From: Pseudomonas hamedanensis
Lineage (GTDB): Bacteria > Pseudomonadota > Gammaproteobacteria > Pseudomonadales > Pseudomonadaceae
Reading direction: 5' to 3'
DNA: 64,000 nt
Assembly: GCF_014268595.2 (NCBI RefSeq)
Contig: NZ_CP077091.1
Span: 2,502,501-2,566,500, forward strand
The number at the start of each line of letters is the position of its first letter. Position 1 is the stretch's first letter. Position numbers and translations under genes: made by a program. Below are positions 17,158-26,987 of the stretch, piece by piece. Under the pieces are notes generated by a model. That model was not told the DNA's origin. It made no database searches and was given only the letters and a program-made list of their open reading frames with translations.

Positions 17158-17850
17158 TTAAATCGGCGGAAGGCGCCACTCGATCGGCGTTTCGCCATTC
17201 TGTTCGAGAAACTTGTTGGTGCGGCTGAAATGTCCGCAGCCCAAAAATCCGCGATACGCCGACAACGGCGACGGATGCACCGAGGTCAGCACCAGGTGTT
17301 TGGTCGCGTCGATCAGCTTCTGCTTGCTCTGTGCATGGGCGCCCCAGAGCATGAACACCAGGTGCGGCTGCTTTTCGCTGACCACTTCGATGATCCGGTC
17401 GGTGAAGTGCTGCCAGCCCTTGTCCTTGTGCGCATTGGCATTGGCGCGCTCGACGGTCATGGTGGTGTTGAGCATCAACACGCCCTGATCAGCCCAGCTC
17501 TGCAAATAGCCGTGATTGGCAATGTCGATGTTCAGGTCGCGCTTCAACTCTTTATAGATGTTGACCAGCGACGGCGGCGCCGGCACGCCCGGTTGCACCG
17601 AAAAGCACAGACCATGGGCCTGGCCCGGGCCGTGATACGGATCCTGGCCGAGGATCACCACTTTCACTTTATCCAGTGGCGTCGAATTCAGCGCATTGAA
17701 AATCATCGGTCCCGGCGGATAGATTTCCTTGCCGGCCGCCCGCTCCTGCTGCAGAAAGTTGCGCAACTCTGCCATATAGGGCTGGTCGAACTCAGCACGC
17801 AGTGCCTCCTTCCAGCTTGGTTCGAGTTTGATACGGTCGTCAGCAGTCAT
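17158..17850 (-). CDS. ung: Uracil-DNA glycosylase
   Basis: A 230-residue family 1 uracil-DNA glycosylase that excises uracil from DNA. The water-activating motif GQDPYH (68-73, catalytic Asp70) and the DNA-intercalation loop HPSPLS (192-197) are intact. I placed the start at 17850 ([11 protein letters not shown]) rather than 17871, in line with the usual length. It is a single-gene unit, and its stop lies 5 bases from the REP pair. Confidence 0.96.
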   Translation of the reverse strand: MTADDRIKLEPSWKEALRAEFDQPYMAELRNFLQQERAAGKEIYPPGPMIFNALNSTPLDKVKVVILGQDPYHGPGQAHGLCFSVQPGVPAPPSLVNIYKELKRDLNIDIANHGYLQSWADQGVLMLNTTMTVERANANAHKDKGWQHFTDRIIEVVSEKQPHLVFMLWGAHAQSKQKLIDATKHLVLTSVHPSPLSAYRGFLGCGHFSRTNKFLEQNGETPIEWRLPPI

Positions 17851-17982
17851 GGTCATACCCGGCAAAAACAATGGGGCGAACCCTAGGAAAGCCGACCACG
17901 CTTGTCAATTGATCTGACGCAGATCAGGCACTTTCCCACGCAGCGATCATACTGATCGTTCAAATTTCCGAGCGAGGTCACG

Positions 17983-19095
17983 ATGAATCTGCACTTCGAA
18001 GAACTCACCGGCACCGATGGCGCCCGCCTCGGCATCGCCACCCTCGATGCTGAAAAGTCGCTGAATGCGCTGTCATTGCCGATGATCAATGCCTTGAGCG
18101 ACAGGCTGCAAGCCTGGGCCAACGACCCGCAAATCGTCTGCGTACTACTGCGCGGCAACGGTGCCAAGGCGTTCTGCGCCGGTGGCGAAGTGCGTAGCCT
18201 GGTTGAAGCCTGCCGTGCGCACCCCGGTGAAGTACCGCCGCTGGCTGCGCAGTTTTTCAGCGCCGAATATCGTCTGGATTACAGCCTGCACACCTACCCC
18301 AAACCGCTGATCTGCTGGGGTCACGGCTATGTACTGGGCGGCGGCATGGGCTTGCTGCAAGGCGCGAGCACACGGATTGTCACGCCGAGCAGTCGTCTGG
18401 CGATGCCGGAAATCAGCATTGGCCTGTACCCGGATGTCGGCGCCAGTTGGTTTCTCGCCCGGCTGCCGGGCAAGCTTGGCCTGTTTCTCGGTCTGACCGG
18501 CGCGCACATCAATGGCCGAGACGCGCTGGACCTGGATCTGGCCGACCGTTTCCTGCTCGACGAGCAACAACCGCAACTGATCGAAGGCCTGCTGCAACTC
18601 AATTGGCAGGAACAGACCGCAATGCAGCTCAACAGTCTGCTCAAGGCCCTGCAGCAGGAAGCGCTCGCACAAATGCCCGAAGCGCAGTGGTTGCCGCGCC
18701 GTCAGCAGATCGACGAACTGCTCGACGTCAGCGATGTAGCCTGCGCCTGGAAAGCCATCAGTCTGCACCGCGACAGCAACGATCCGCTGATCGCCCGCGC
18801 GGCGAAAACCATGGCCGAGGGCTCACCGCTGACCGCGCATCTGGTCTGGGAACAAATCATCCGCGCCCGACACATGTCGCTGGCCGAAGTATTCCAGATG
18901 GAATACACCCTGAGCCTCAATTGCTGCCGTCACCCGGAATTCAGCGAAGGTGTGCGCGCGCGGTTGATCGACAAGGACCAGAAACCGCACTGGCATTGGC
19001 CGGATATCAATAACGTGCCGGAGGCGGTGGTCGAGGCGCATTTTCACAAGGTCTGGGAGGGGCGACATCCGTTAGCGGATCTGACCCAGTATTGA
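17983..19095 (+). CDS. Enoyl-CoA hydratase/isomerase family, 3-hydroxyisobutyryl-CoA hydrolase-like
   Basis: A 370-residue crotonase-fold enzyme. The oxyanion-hole segments CAGGEVRSL and GHGYVLGGGMGL and the MPEISIGLYPDVGASW segment with its conserved Glu match the 3-hydroxyisobutyryl-CoA hydrolase subgroup, which is longer than plain enoyl-CoA hydratases. It would release 3-hydroxyisobutyrate in valine breakdown. A GAGG site precedes the ATG. There is no valine-pathway gene beside it, so the exact substrate is inferred. Confidence 0.78.
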   Translation: MNLHFEELTGTDGARLGIATLDAEKSLNALSLPMINALSDRLQAWANDPQIVCVLLRGNGAKAFCAGGEVRSLVEACRAHPGEVPPLAAQFFSAEYRLDYSLHTYPKPLICWGHGYVLGGGMGLLQGASTRIVTPSSRLAMPEISIGLYPDVGASWFLARLPGKLGLFLGLTGAHINGRDALDLDLADRFLLDEQQPQLIEGLLQLNWQEQTAMQLNSLLKALQQEALAQMPEAQWLPRRQQIDELLDVSDVACAWKAISLHRDSNDPLIARAAKTMAEGSPLTAHLVWEQIIRARHMSLAEVFQMEYTLSLNCCRHPEFSEGVRARLIDKDQKPHWHWPDINNVPEAVVEAHFHKVWEGRHPLADLTQY

Positions 19096-19159
19096 GGTGA
19101 CGCGAGGCCCGCGATGGCGACTGGATTTCCATCGCGGGCCGGCTCAATCGGTCGTCTTG

Positions 19160-20659
19160 TCAGACATTCAGTTCGTAGAACTCAATGATTTCTTTCATTG
19201 CCCGCTGCGCTTCATCGTCGCCCTTTATCAAAATGTCTTCGACATCTCTCAGTGGCGGAAGCGGGTGCAGACGTTCAGCAATTTGCGTTGCGCTGTAGTC
19301 CTGAGTCCCTGTTCCTTCGCTGACTCTTATGAAGCCAATAGCGCTTTCACCTGCGGCAAAGTGCCTGGAAACCCGGATTTTCGGCGCCATGCCGTAATCC
19401 ACCACAATCACCAGATCTTCGCGCTCACGATGAAACTTCAGGTTGTCGATCGTCAGCCTGCGTTCGGAAAAATCGATTCCATCCAGGCCGCCTCCATTGT
19501 TGATGATCACGTCTCTGCCGAGGCCATCGTATCGGTAGATATCATTCCCAGCGCCGCCGGCCAGCGTGTCATTGCCCGGCCCACCCAGCAGCAGATCATC
19601 ACCGGGGCTGCCTGTGAGCACGTCATCCCCGTGCATGCCTCGGATCTCCCCCGCGCCGCTTATCGTGTCATTGCCTCGACCACCGACTAACGGCAGCGCC
19701 CGTCCGTTTCGCAGAGACGAGAAACGCGTTGAATTGTTAACGGTTACCCCCGTATGAAAAGTCTCGGGCGCAGGTCCCAGCTGAGTTGATTGCAACAGTT
19801 GCTTCAAACTTACGACCGCCCCATCGGCGAACTTCAAGAGCTCAATCCCGGCCCCCTCAAGTTCACCGTTGAGGGGCAAGACGATGCGGACTTTCTGTGT
19901 CCCGCCCCATTGGATATCGAGTGTCGGATGAAGCATTTTCGCTCTCGGCGGGTTGCGGTAAGCCCCGCGACCCGGGTTGGGTTCCAGCTCGACATGGGTG
20001 GTCTCTATCAGCGCAGCACCCCAGCTCAATTGCACTGCATCGCGCTGCGCATCTGCAGGAAGAACGACCGTGTCCTGATCGATCATTCCGTACTCGTCTT
20101 TCCACTCCGCTGCGCCAACTTCTGCGCGGTGGAAAACAGGGTTCGGCACATCCGCAATCGTGGTGGTCGCTGCGGCGTGCGCTTGCACGATGTAGGTGTC
20201 AGCGCCGTCTTCGCCGTAAAGCCAGTCATCCCCTGCCCCGCTGACCAGATAGTCGGCGCCCTCGGAGCCCAGCAAGGTATCGTCACCTGCACCAGCGGAT
20301 AAAAACGCGCCCGGTGTTCTGTCGCCGACAGTGCCGTAGTCAAGTGGGGAGCCTGCATAAGCGACGATCAGATCGTCTCCCGCGCCGCCGTGGAAAACGT
20401 TTTCCACTTCGACGTTGATTCGCCCGCCGGCATCGTTGCCATGGACGATTTTGCCTTTGATCGTCGTGCTTTCGACCTCCCAGCGGAATTCCTTGTGCAC
20501 CGTTCCGGCCGAACCGAAGCTTGCCGCCGGATAGACGTACCAGCCTTCAAGCGCGCCGGATTCCTTTCGGTCTTCCACCAATACATCGCCCGTATTGAAT
20601 GAAAACCCGTTGGCCGAGCCGGATCGATAATAGCGAGGCGCCTGAGCTGAGGAAGGCAT
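19160..20659 (-). CDS. RTX calcium-binding repeat protein (second, 499 aa)
   Basis: A protein with two RTX nonapeptide blocks. One is near residues 120-180 (GGAGDDLIV, GAGDDTLLG, GAGDDWLYG), the other near 315-375 (GGRGNDTIS, GDDVLTG, GGPGNDTLAGGAGNDIY). They flank a beta-rich middle with no recognised catalytic domain. The start at 20659 (MPSSAQAPRYY) has a GAGGGAG site; a GTG at 20677 is possible. It lies 65 bases after the larger RTX gene and in a different frame. Such proteins are usually exported by type I systems, but none is adjacent. Confidence 0.75.
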   Translation of the reverse strand: MPSSAQAPRYYRSGSANGFSFNTGDVLVEDRKESGALEGWYVYPAASFGSAGTVHKEFRWEVESTTIKGKIVHGNDAGGRINVEVENVFHGGAGDDLIVAYAGSPLDYGTVGDRTPGAFLSAGAGDDTLLGSEGADYLVSGAGDDWLYGEDGADTYIVQAHAAATTTIADVPNPVFHRAEVGAAEWKDEYGMIDQDTVVLPADAQRDAVQLSWGAALIETTHVELEPNPGRGAYRNPPRAKMLHPTLDIQWGGTQKVRIVLPLNGELEGAGIELLKFADGAVVSLKQLLQSTQLGPAPETFHTGVTVNNSTRFSSLRNGRALPLVGGRGNDTISGAGEIRGMHGDDVLTGSPGDDLLLGGPGNDTLAGGAGNDIYRYDGLGRDVIINNGGGLDGIDFSERRLTIDNLKFHREREDLVIVVDYGMAPKIRVSRHFAAGESAIGFIRVSEGTGTQDYSATQIAERLHPLPPLRDVEDILIKGDDEAQRAMKEIIEFYELNV

Positions 20660-20724
20660 TGCTCCCTCGGCTTTCACCGGTTTATGTTCGACGCGGGTTG
20701 TGGTTTTCGACTGCCTTTCACTGA

Positions 20725-23700
20725 CTACGGCTTGCCCGCATCAGCCTTCATCCATGGCGGCGTTTCAGACAGTGTTCCTGCTTCGACGCTGCCATCGATC
20801 AGCTCGGTGTGAGTGGTGTAACCGGTGTCGGTGGTAGTGATATGGCTGCGAACCCAGACGCCTTGCTCATTCAAGGTAAAACCTGTGGCGTGTCTGCGGG
20901 CGGAGCGCTTTGACTTGATTTGCGCGAGGAACTCATCGGTCCAGTCAACGGCTTGAGCAGATGCCACTGGGCCTTGCGTCGCAGCGATTACATCGTCTGG
21001 CTTAACCGGATCCGCAACTTTGCTTTCAGTGGTTGCTGGGGCGGTAACACGTTCTGGTACGGGTGTCTCGGCCATCTCTATCGGTGGCAGTGTTTCGCGC
21101 AGGACATCTGCGTAATCAAGTACCACGCCGTCGCCGAAACTGAATGTGGAATCCTTCCACCGCTCGTGATTCTTGATGAGTATCGCGTCGCCCGTGCCAT
21201 TGGCCAGTCGCAACACCGTGCCGACGGTAACTTCGATAACGTCGGCCTTCAGGCTTTGCGCGGAAAACCCTGCACCGAATCTAATGATGTTGCGGCCGCC
21301 GGCATCGGTGACGATATCCAGGCCGTCGCCAGCGCCGAAATAGTAGATGTCAGCGCCATCCATGCCATCCAGTACGTCAGCACCGGGTCCGCCATCAAAC
21401 ACGTTGTCGCCACAATCGCCGCGCAGGTAGTCCGTCCCTTCCCCGCCCAGCAAGGTGTCGTTGCCGACGCCACCGAGCAACGTGTCGTTACCTGAGCCAC
21501 CGTTCAGATAATCGGCATTCTGCTCGGCCTCAGCGCTGTTTTCGTAATCGCCGGCCAACATGTCGTCACCCGCGCCACCGTACAGGGTGTCCGCACCGAA
21601 GCCACCCTGTAACGTATCGTTTCCTTCACCGCCCTGAAGTACGTCATTATTAATTCCGCCCGGCTCCAGGTCAGACACATCGCCATCGAGAAAATCAGCC
21701 CCTGCGCCCCCCGCCAGCGTATCCGCGCCGCCCATGCCGCGCAGGGTGTCATCCCCCGCGCCGCCATCAAGAAAGTCGTTGCCGTGATAAACAACAGAAT
21801 GGTCAGGGCTATCGCCAGTCAGATCGTCATTGCCTTCGCCGCCGAAGAGCAAATCATCGCCACCGCCGCCCCCGAGCCGGTCGTCGCCGGCACCACCGTC
21901 CAACAGATCATCGCCGAAAAAGTGCGCGGCATTACCGTCGACGCCGTCCTCTACGTCGTCATCGCCCTGCAAAGTGTCGTTGCCAAGGCCGCCATACAGC
22001 GCGTCGCTGCCACCGTTGCCGGCGAGCCAGTCATCACCGCTACCGCCGTCAAGCACATCGTTACCATGGTGTCTGCTGGGCAGGCCACCGCCCCAATCGA
22101 GGTTGTCACCGAGCATCGTGTCGTTGCCGCTGCCACCGACCAGTGTGTCGTGACCTTGCTGGCCTTCGAGCAAATCGTCGTCAGCTCCGCCGTCAAGCAC
22201 GTCCTCACCCCAGCCGCCGTCGATAAAGTCCTTGCCACCCTGCCCGTACAGCACGTCGTCACCGCCCTCGGGCGCACTGTTTATCGAGGCCTTTGAATAG
22301 ACCGTTCGGTGACTGATCACACCGCCAGCTATGGTGACGTCCGCGCGCTTGACCGCCCAACCTTGTTCCAGCGCACCGGTGGTTTCGTCTCCGGATAACA
22401 CATCGTCGCCAGCACCACCGATCAAGGTATCCCGGTCATTGCCACCGAGCAGAACATCTCGGGATGCCGTACCGATAAGCAAATCGTCACCTTGCCCGCC
22501 GTCGAGCCAGTCTCCGCGATTCGCCTTGCCTTTGGCGTCACCGTCGGCCATAGCTTTTTCGAGCGTCGTCTGCTTGTCGCCGAATAACCGATCGTCTCCA
22601 GCCTTGCCGAACAATCGATCAGAACCGCCCAGGCCGAGAATGATGTCGTCTGCGGCGGAACCGTAAAGTACGTCGGCCTTGTTGCGCTGTTTGACCTTGG
22701 GCAGCAGCACCACGTTGCCCAGCTCATCAAAGGAGGGCTGATCGCCAGGGACGGTGGGATCAGCGTCTTTTGCTTTCCAGTCGCCCTGAAGCGTCAGATC
22801 CGCAGCAGTGAGCGGCTGCCCCTCATATTCAGGGAGGCGGATGCCAAGCATACCGGGCTGAAAGTTCTTGATGACCACCAGATCGCTTTGGCCGTATTTG
22901 ATGTTGAGGGTGTGTTCAACAAGCGTCAGGGTGATGGACTGATCCTCGGTAGACCAGATATTGCTCAGCGGCGCGCGGCGTTTGAGTGCGGGAATCGGTG
23001 CGCCGTTGATCCACAGCTGCCCATTGGCATTGGCATCAAGAATCTCGTCGAGGCCATCGCCGCTGGAGAATTCATAACGGTCGTTGCCTTCGCCCCCGAC
23101 CAAATAATCGTTACCCTTTCCTCCGATCAGAACATCGTCACCGGCCATCCCGTACAACTCATCATTGCCGTCACCTCCGGTAAGCGAGTCATTACCGCGA
23201 CCACCTTCAATAACATCGTGACCGGCCATCCCATCGATCGAGTCATTGCCCACGCCGCCATACAGATGATCGGCATTTGTGCCACCGGCGAAAGATCGCC
23301 CACCGTCGTCACCGAACAGGGCCAGCGGGTTCAACACACCGGTGGTCATCGGCGCCTGTTTGCCCGAGGCGAGATCGGAGTAGGAAAACTTCTGCAGCGA
23401 GTGTTCTCCAAACGAGCCCTGGGTTCGGGCAATCAACCGCGCCAGCATTTGCGCTCGATCCGCCAGCCACTGCGCGGTGATAAAACCTTCGCCAGTGTGC
23501 GGATCGTAAAGCTCGAGGTTGCGGTCGGGATAACCGTCGGTTCGTTCTATGACGACTTCACTGAGTTGCTGCAAAGAGTTGCGCAACGCCAGACCGAGCG
23601 GCGTCGCCTCGCCTGCCAGTTTTGCCCAGGAATTCACGTTGCCGTATTCGCCTATTGCTCTGGTGATGATGCTTTGCGACTGCTCTGGGGAAAATGCCGA

Positions 23701-24690
23701 GAAGAATGCGTAGGCGTTGCTGGCGAAGGTTTCGTTGGTGGTGGGTACAGCGGCAGAATCGCCGTCGTAGGTGCGCTTGAACATGTCGAGAAATTCGTTC
23801 TGGCCATGGCGCAATATCATGTCGACCACGGCGGCAACGGACGTGCCTTTCACTACATGCTGAATCAGCGGATTCACACTGCCACTGGCGAGTGCGATAT
23901 TGATTTGCTCCGGCACCACTGAAAGTAGACTTTGCAATGGATTGACGCCGAAATTGCTGATCGCCGCTCGCAGGCCGACGCTGTAGGAATCGATGGCGAA
24001 GAGAACGTTTTTATAGTCGTCGAGCCTGTTGGCTTTTGCGTGAATCGGCGGGCCGTCATCGTTCACCTCCGGTTCACCAGCAGAGACCAGTCTCCAGGTT
24101 TCATAGGGTGGCGTTCCACCCAACAGGCTGAAACCGACGGTCCCGGACCAGCCGGCGTTTCGTTTCACGGCCGTATCGTCCACCCCGCAAGCCCCCCTGA
24201 ACAGTGCTTCACCAATCGCGCTAGCGTCGATTTCTGCGATCTGGCTGATTGACGGAACGGTCCAGGGTGCCAGTTGACCGGCAAGGGATCCGTTGATCAG
24301 GGTATTGATGAAATTAACGGCGACCTGGTTGGATGAAAGCTGCATCAGATCTTCACTGAAACTTTTATTCAGTCTCAGTTCGCCTTGGCGCGAGGTGTAG
24401 CCGCGAATCAGGGCGGAGTAGGCACCGCTGCCACCGTTGGCATCGATGGCCACGGCGAGCCAGAGCCTGGCGTTTTTCAGAACTTTTCCAGCCTCTTTAT
24501 CGGCAGCGAAAACCTCAGAAACTTTTCCGCCAATAATATCGAATAGTTTTTGATATAAGGGAGCGCAGCTCGCCCCTGCTGATTTCATTGCATCGTACTG
24601 AATTTCTTTTGGGCGCAACCTCATTCCTTTGCAAATATTGGCTGCGTTGAAAATCTCTGATTTTTCCATATCGCTAAAAACATAACTCAT
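20725..24690 (-). CDS. Large RTX repeat protein (1321 aa) with novel N-terminal domain
   Basis: The first ~465 residues form a mainly helical domain I do not recognise. RTX repeats run from about 470-545 and 670-1130 (dozens of GGxGxDxLx units, mostly GGxGNDTL). A Pro/Thr-rich linker and a C-terminal tail of ~190 residues follow. RTX units bind calcium after export. There is no signal peptide, as expected for a type I substrate. It starts 2 bases after the upstream gene's stop, so the two are coupled. Toxin, adhesin or biofilm matrix roles are all possible. Confidence 0.8.
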   Translation of the reverse strand: MSYVFSDMEKSEIFNAANICKGMRLRPKEIQYDAMKSAGASCAPLYQKLFDIIGGKVSEVFAADKEAGKVLKNARLWLAVAIDANGGSGAYSALIRGYTSRQGELRLNKSFSEDLMQLSSNQVAVNFINTLINGSLAGQLAPWTVPSISQIAEIDASAIGEALFRGACGVDDTAVKRNAGWSGTVGFSLLGGTPPYETWRLVSAGEPEVNDDGPPIHAKANRLDDYKNVLFAIDSYSVGLRAAISNFGVNPLQSLLSVVPEQINIALASGSVNPLIQHVVKGTSVAAVVDMILRHGQNEFLDMFKRTYDGDSAAVPTTNETFASNAYAFFSAFSPEQSQSIITRAIGEYGNVNSWAKLAGEATPLGLALRNSLQQLSEVVIERTDGYPDRNLELYDPHTGEGFITAQWLADRAQMLARLIARTQGSFGEHSLQKFSYSDLASGKQAPMTTGVLNPLALFGDDGGRSFAGGTNADHLYGGVGNDSIDGMAGHDVIEGGRGNDSLTGGDGNDELYGMAGDDVLIGGKGNDYLVGGEGNDRYEFSSGDGLDEILDANANGQLWINGAPIPALKRRAPLSNIWSTEDQSITLTLVEHTLNIKYGQSDLVVIKNFQPGMLGIRLPEYEGQPLTAADLTLQGDWKAKDADPTVPGDQPSFDELGNVVLLPKVKQRNKADVLYGSAADDIILGLGGSDRLFGKAGDDRLFGDKQTTLEKAMADGDAKGKANRGDWLDGGQGDDLLIGTASRDVLLGGNDRDTLIGGAGDDVLSGDETTGALEQGWAVKRADVTIAGGVISHRTVYSKASINSAPEGGDDVLYGQGGKDFIDGGWGEDVLDGGADDDLLEGQQGHDTLVGGSGNDTMLGDNLDWGGGLPSRHHGNDVLDGGSGDDWLAGNGGSDALYGGLGNDTLQGDDDVEDGVDGNAAHFFGDDLLDGGAGDDRLGGGGGDDLLFGGEGNDDLTGDSPDHSVVYHGNDFLDGGAGDDTLRGMGGADTLAGGAGADFLDGDVSDLEPGGINNDVLQGGEGNDTLQGGFGADTLYGGAGDDMLAGDYENSAEAEQNADYLNGGSGNDTLLGGVGNDTLLGGEGTDYLRGDCGDNVFDGGPGADVLDGMDGADIYYFGAGDGLDIVTDAGGRNIIRFGAGFSAQSLKADVIEVTVGTVLRLANGTGDAILIKNHERWKDSTFSFGDGVVLDYADVLRETLPPIEMAETPVPERVTAPATTESKVADPVKPDDVIAATQGPVASAQAVDWTDEFLAQIKSKRSARRHATGFTLNEQGVWVRSHITTTDTGYTTHTELIDGSVEAGTLSETPPWMKADAGKP

Positions 24691-24692
24691 TG

Positions 24693-25547
24693 TTACTTCC
24701 TTGTAATAACAGAGCGTGAAAGATAATCACTGAGATACTTGAGCATCTCAGGTGCTTCGCGTAATGACGACAGACCGAGGCTTACACTACCGTGCCCCCC
24801 AGCGAAGTCGAAGTTATCCAGGTTGATAGTGCAGAAGAAATTCAGCTTGCCAAAATCCAGATCTTCCAATTCAGCCCTGCTGAACTTTGCCAGTTTCTCG
24901 TCAGTCAGTTTTTCCTCGGAAGCCGGGCGAATCAAACCATCACAGTATATTAACCGAGGAGTGCCATCACGCCGCGGCCAGCCAGTAATGACAAACGTTC
25001 TAACCGAATCTTCATTCTTGAAATGCGGCGGAGGCGCGTCCAGCCAAACCTCAAGCCCCGGATAATTCTTTAGCTTCACAATCAACTCATCCGGCCAGTT
25101 GACGTGTCGATAACCCCGTTCATGGGGTTCAGTGGTGTCCTTTCTGGTGAAAAGCCCGGCATTCAATTTATAAAGCCGCCAACTTTCGGGGATCGACTCT
25201 GCGCGCTGATCCTGATATCGGTGCAGTCCCGTCCCGGTCCACCAGAAAAGCCCCTTGAGAGCAATTGCCAGGCATGCTTTTTTATTCACCAATTCAGGCA
25301 TGCCAACATAAAACTCGGGGACCAGCGTCTTATCCACATAGGCGCCGCCCAGTATGGGCACCTGTTTCATGCTCGCCAGCTTGCTCTGACAAGCTTTCTC
25401 GGCTGCGTGGTGAATAACCGCCGACTCGGCAGATTGTTCTTTGCGAATATAAAAATCCGCAACGCAATAACAGGCATACACAAACAGGCCATACTTCAAT
25501 AACCTTTTAAACCACTTGATCGCTTGCTTACGCGACGTCTTGGACAT
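24693..25547 (-). CDS. Membrane-anchored protein of unknown function, partner of the RTX gene
   Basis: A 284-residue protein. The start at 25547 follows an AGGGAGG site. The N-terminus is basic, then a single hydrophobic segment (about residues 17-35, LLKYGLFVYACYCVADFYI), then a soluble domain with several Cys and Trp. I recognise no family. Its start is one base from the glycosyltransferase stop and its end is 2 bases from the RTX start, implying a function tied to the RTX protein. An immunity, anchor or export-helper role is speculative. Confidence 0.6.
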   Translation of the reverse strand: MSKTSRKQAIKWFKRLLKYGLFVYACYCVADFYIRKEQSAESAVIHHAAEKACQSKLASMKQVPILGGAYVDKTLVPEFYVGMPELVNKKACLAIALKGLFWWTGTGLHRYQDQRAESIPESWRLYKLNAGLFTRKDTTEPHERGYRHVNWPDELIVKLKNYPGLEVWLDAPPPHFKNEDSVRTFVITGWPRRDGTPRLIYCDGLIRPASEEKLTDEKLAKFSRAELEDLDFGKLNFFCTINLDNFDFAGGHGSVSLGLSSLREAPEMLKYLSDYLSRSVITRK

Positions 25548-25548
25548 T

Positions 25549-26793
25549 TCAAACCTCCCTATCAAACTCGGGAACGGTTTTTTTATCGCCATGCGCGGAC
25601 ATCGCGCTTTCAAAAATCTCAAAGTATTGGCTCACGCCAGATTTCACACTAAATCGAGCTGCCGCCAACTTCGCAGCGCAGCCAAGAAAGTCGTAATTAC
25701 CAGAAGACTTCAAAACCTTGCATACACTATTGGCAATTCCGTGATGGTCAAAAAAATCCACCAACACGCCATTAACCCCATCAACGATCACTTCCTTTAC
25801 CGGTGCCGTATCCGACGCTACTACCACGCAACCCGATGCCATCGCCTCCAATAACGACCATGACAAAACAAACGGATACGTCAGATAAACATGGACTTTC
25901 GAACACTGCAGAACCGCTCGGTAAGTCTGGTAAGGAAGCTTCCCTGTGAAATGCACTCTGGAGTGATCAAAACTCACCTCTGCCTCCATCCTGCTGCGCC
26001 AATTTGCAAATCCAAGAGGCCTCCCCCCATAACTGACGTCATCACCGCCAACCACGATGATCTGCGCATCGGGGCACTCGGCCTGAATAAGCGGGATCGC
26101 CCGCATGAAACTGTGAAAGCCGCGATAAGGCTCAAGGTTTCTGGCGACATAAGTCACGATCGGTTGTCCGGCTCGCAGCTCGACGCCATTGGGCAATGTG
26201 ACTGTTAAAACTTTGTCCAGATCAGCGCTTTGAATGACGCCCTCGTGAATGACCCGAATCGCCGACCGGTAAGCAGCCGGGAAAAGGCTGCGCTGCCATT
26301 GCGTAGGCGCGATGGCGATATCACATTGATCAAGATTCAAAAGATGCAGCGAATTGAGCACTCGCAGCCTTGACGACTCTCTTGTGGCGCGCGGAAATTC
26401 AGGATCAAAGCCGGAATCGGCACCCTGCGCTCGATAGTAATACTCGCAATAGTGAACAAGCGGCGTATCGGGGTAGACGTCCTTGGCGAACAACGTTTCG
26501 CCCCATCCGGGATGAGCAAGAATCACGTCGGGCTGATAACCCGACTGCTTCAGCCTGCTCAGAATTTCAAGGACCTTCTGCCCGTCAATCACCGCTTGTT
26601 CGTAGCGGATCAGATACGGGTGAATATTGCCGGGCGCTCGGCTGGTCGCTCGATATCGATGGGTTTTCACCCCGACGAGGCCCGGCGCTGTGTCCCGGCC
26701 TATCGCCACAACCTCATCACGTCGGGCCATCGCTGCCAGCACCACATGACGGAACTGACCCGGAAAATTTTGATGGATAACCAGAAGCTTCAT
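25549..26793 (-). CDS. Glycosyltransferase family 4 protein
   Basis: A 414-residue GT-B glycosyltransferase. The N-terminal MKLLVIHQNFPGQFRH and PDVILAHPGWGETLF are the signature of the PF12000-type N-domain. The C-domain has the nucleotide-sugar region YRGFHSFMRAIP and the E-x7-E-like SWSLLEAMASGCVVVASDTAPVKE. The start at 26793 was preferred to 26808 on family alignment. First gene of the minus-strand RTX operon; it might glycosylate the RTX or membrane protein, but cell-surface sugar is equally possible. Confidence 0.82.
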   Translation of the reverse strand: MKLLVIHQNFPGQFRHVVLAAMARRDEVVAIGRDTAPGLVGVKTHRYRATSRAPGNIHPYLIRYEQAVIDGQKVLEILSRLKQSGYQPDVILAHPGWGETLFAKDVYPDTPLVHYCEYYYRAQGADSGFDPEFPRATRESSRLRVLNSLHLLNLDQCDIAIAPTQWQRSLFPAAYRSAIRVIHEGVIQSADLDKVLTVTLPNGVELRAGQPIVTYVARNLEPYRGFHSFMRAIPLIQAECPDAQIIVVGGDDVSYGGRPLGFANWRSRMEAEVSFDHSRVHFTGKLPYQTYRAVLQCSKVHVYLTYPFVLSWSLLEAMASGCVVVASDTAPVKEVIVDGVNGVLVDFFDHHGIANSVCKVLKSSGNYDFLGCAAKLAAARFSVKSGVSQYFEIFESAMSAHGDKKTVPEFDREV

Positions 26794-26943
26794 AGCGCTA
26801 ACGTCCATTTATCGCCGCTATCGAGCTGAGGATTTCTCGCCTCGTCCGGCATCGACAAACGCTAACAAATGCCACCAAATGAAACTGTAGGACGCTTCCG
26901 GGAATCCTTGGGAGAAGGCAAATGGGACGACTTTTCGACAGGC

Positions 26944-26972
26944 AAAAAAAAGCGGCGCTTTAAGCGCCGCTT
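26944..26972 (-). terminator. Intrinsic terminator of the Tyr/Arg-rich lipoprotein gene
   Basis: AAGCGGCGCTT and its complement flank a single base, and on the minus strand a seven-T tract follows. It lies 16 bases after the stop at 26988. Confidence 0.85.
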
Positions 26973-26987
26973 GTCCATTGCGGTGAT

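Noticed and set aside
19160..24690. The two RTX genes as one gene split by a sequencing error
   Set aside because: They are in different frames, have separate stops, and the second has its own GAGGGAG site; a single-base change would not give a convincing joined protein.
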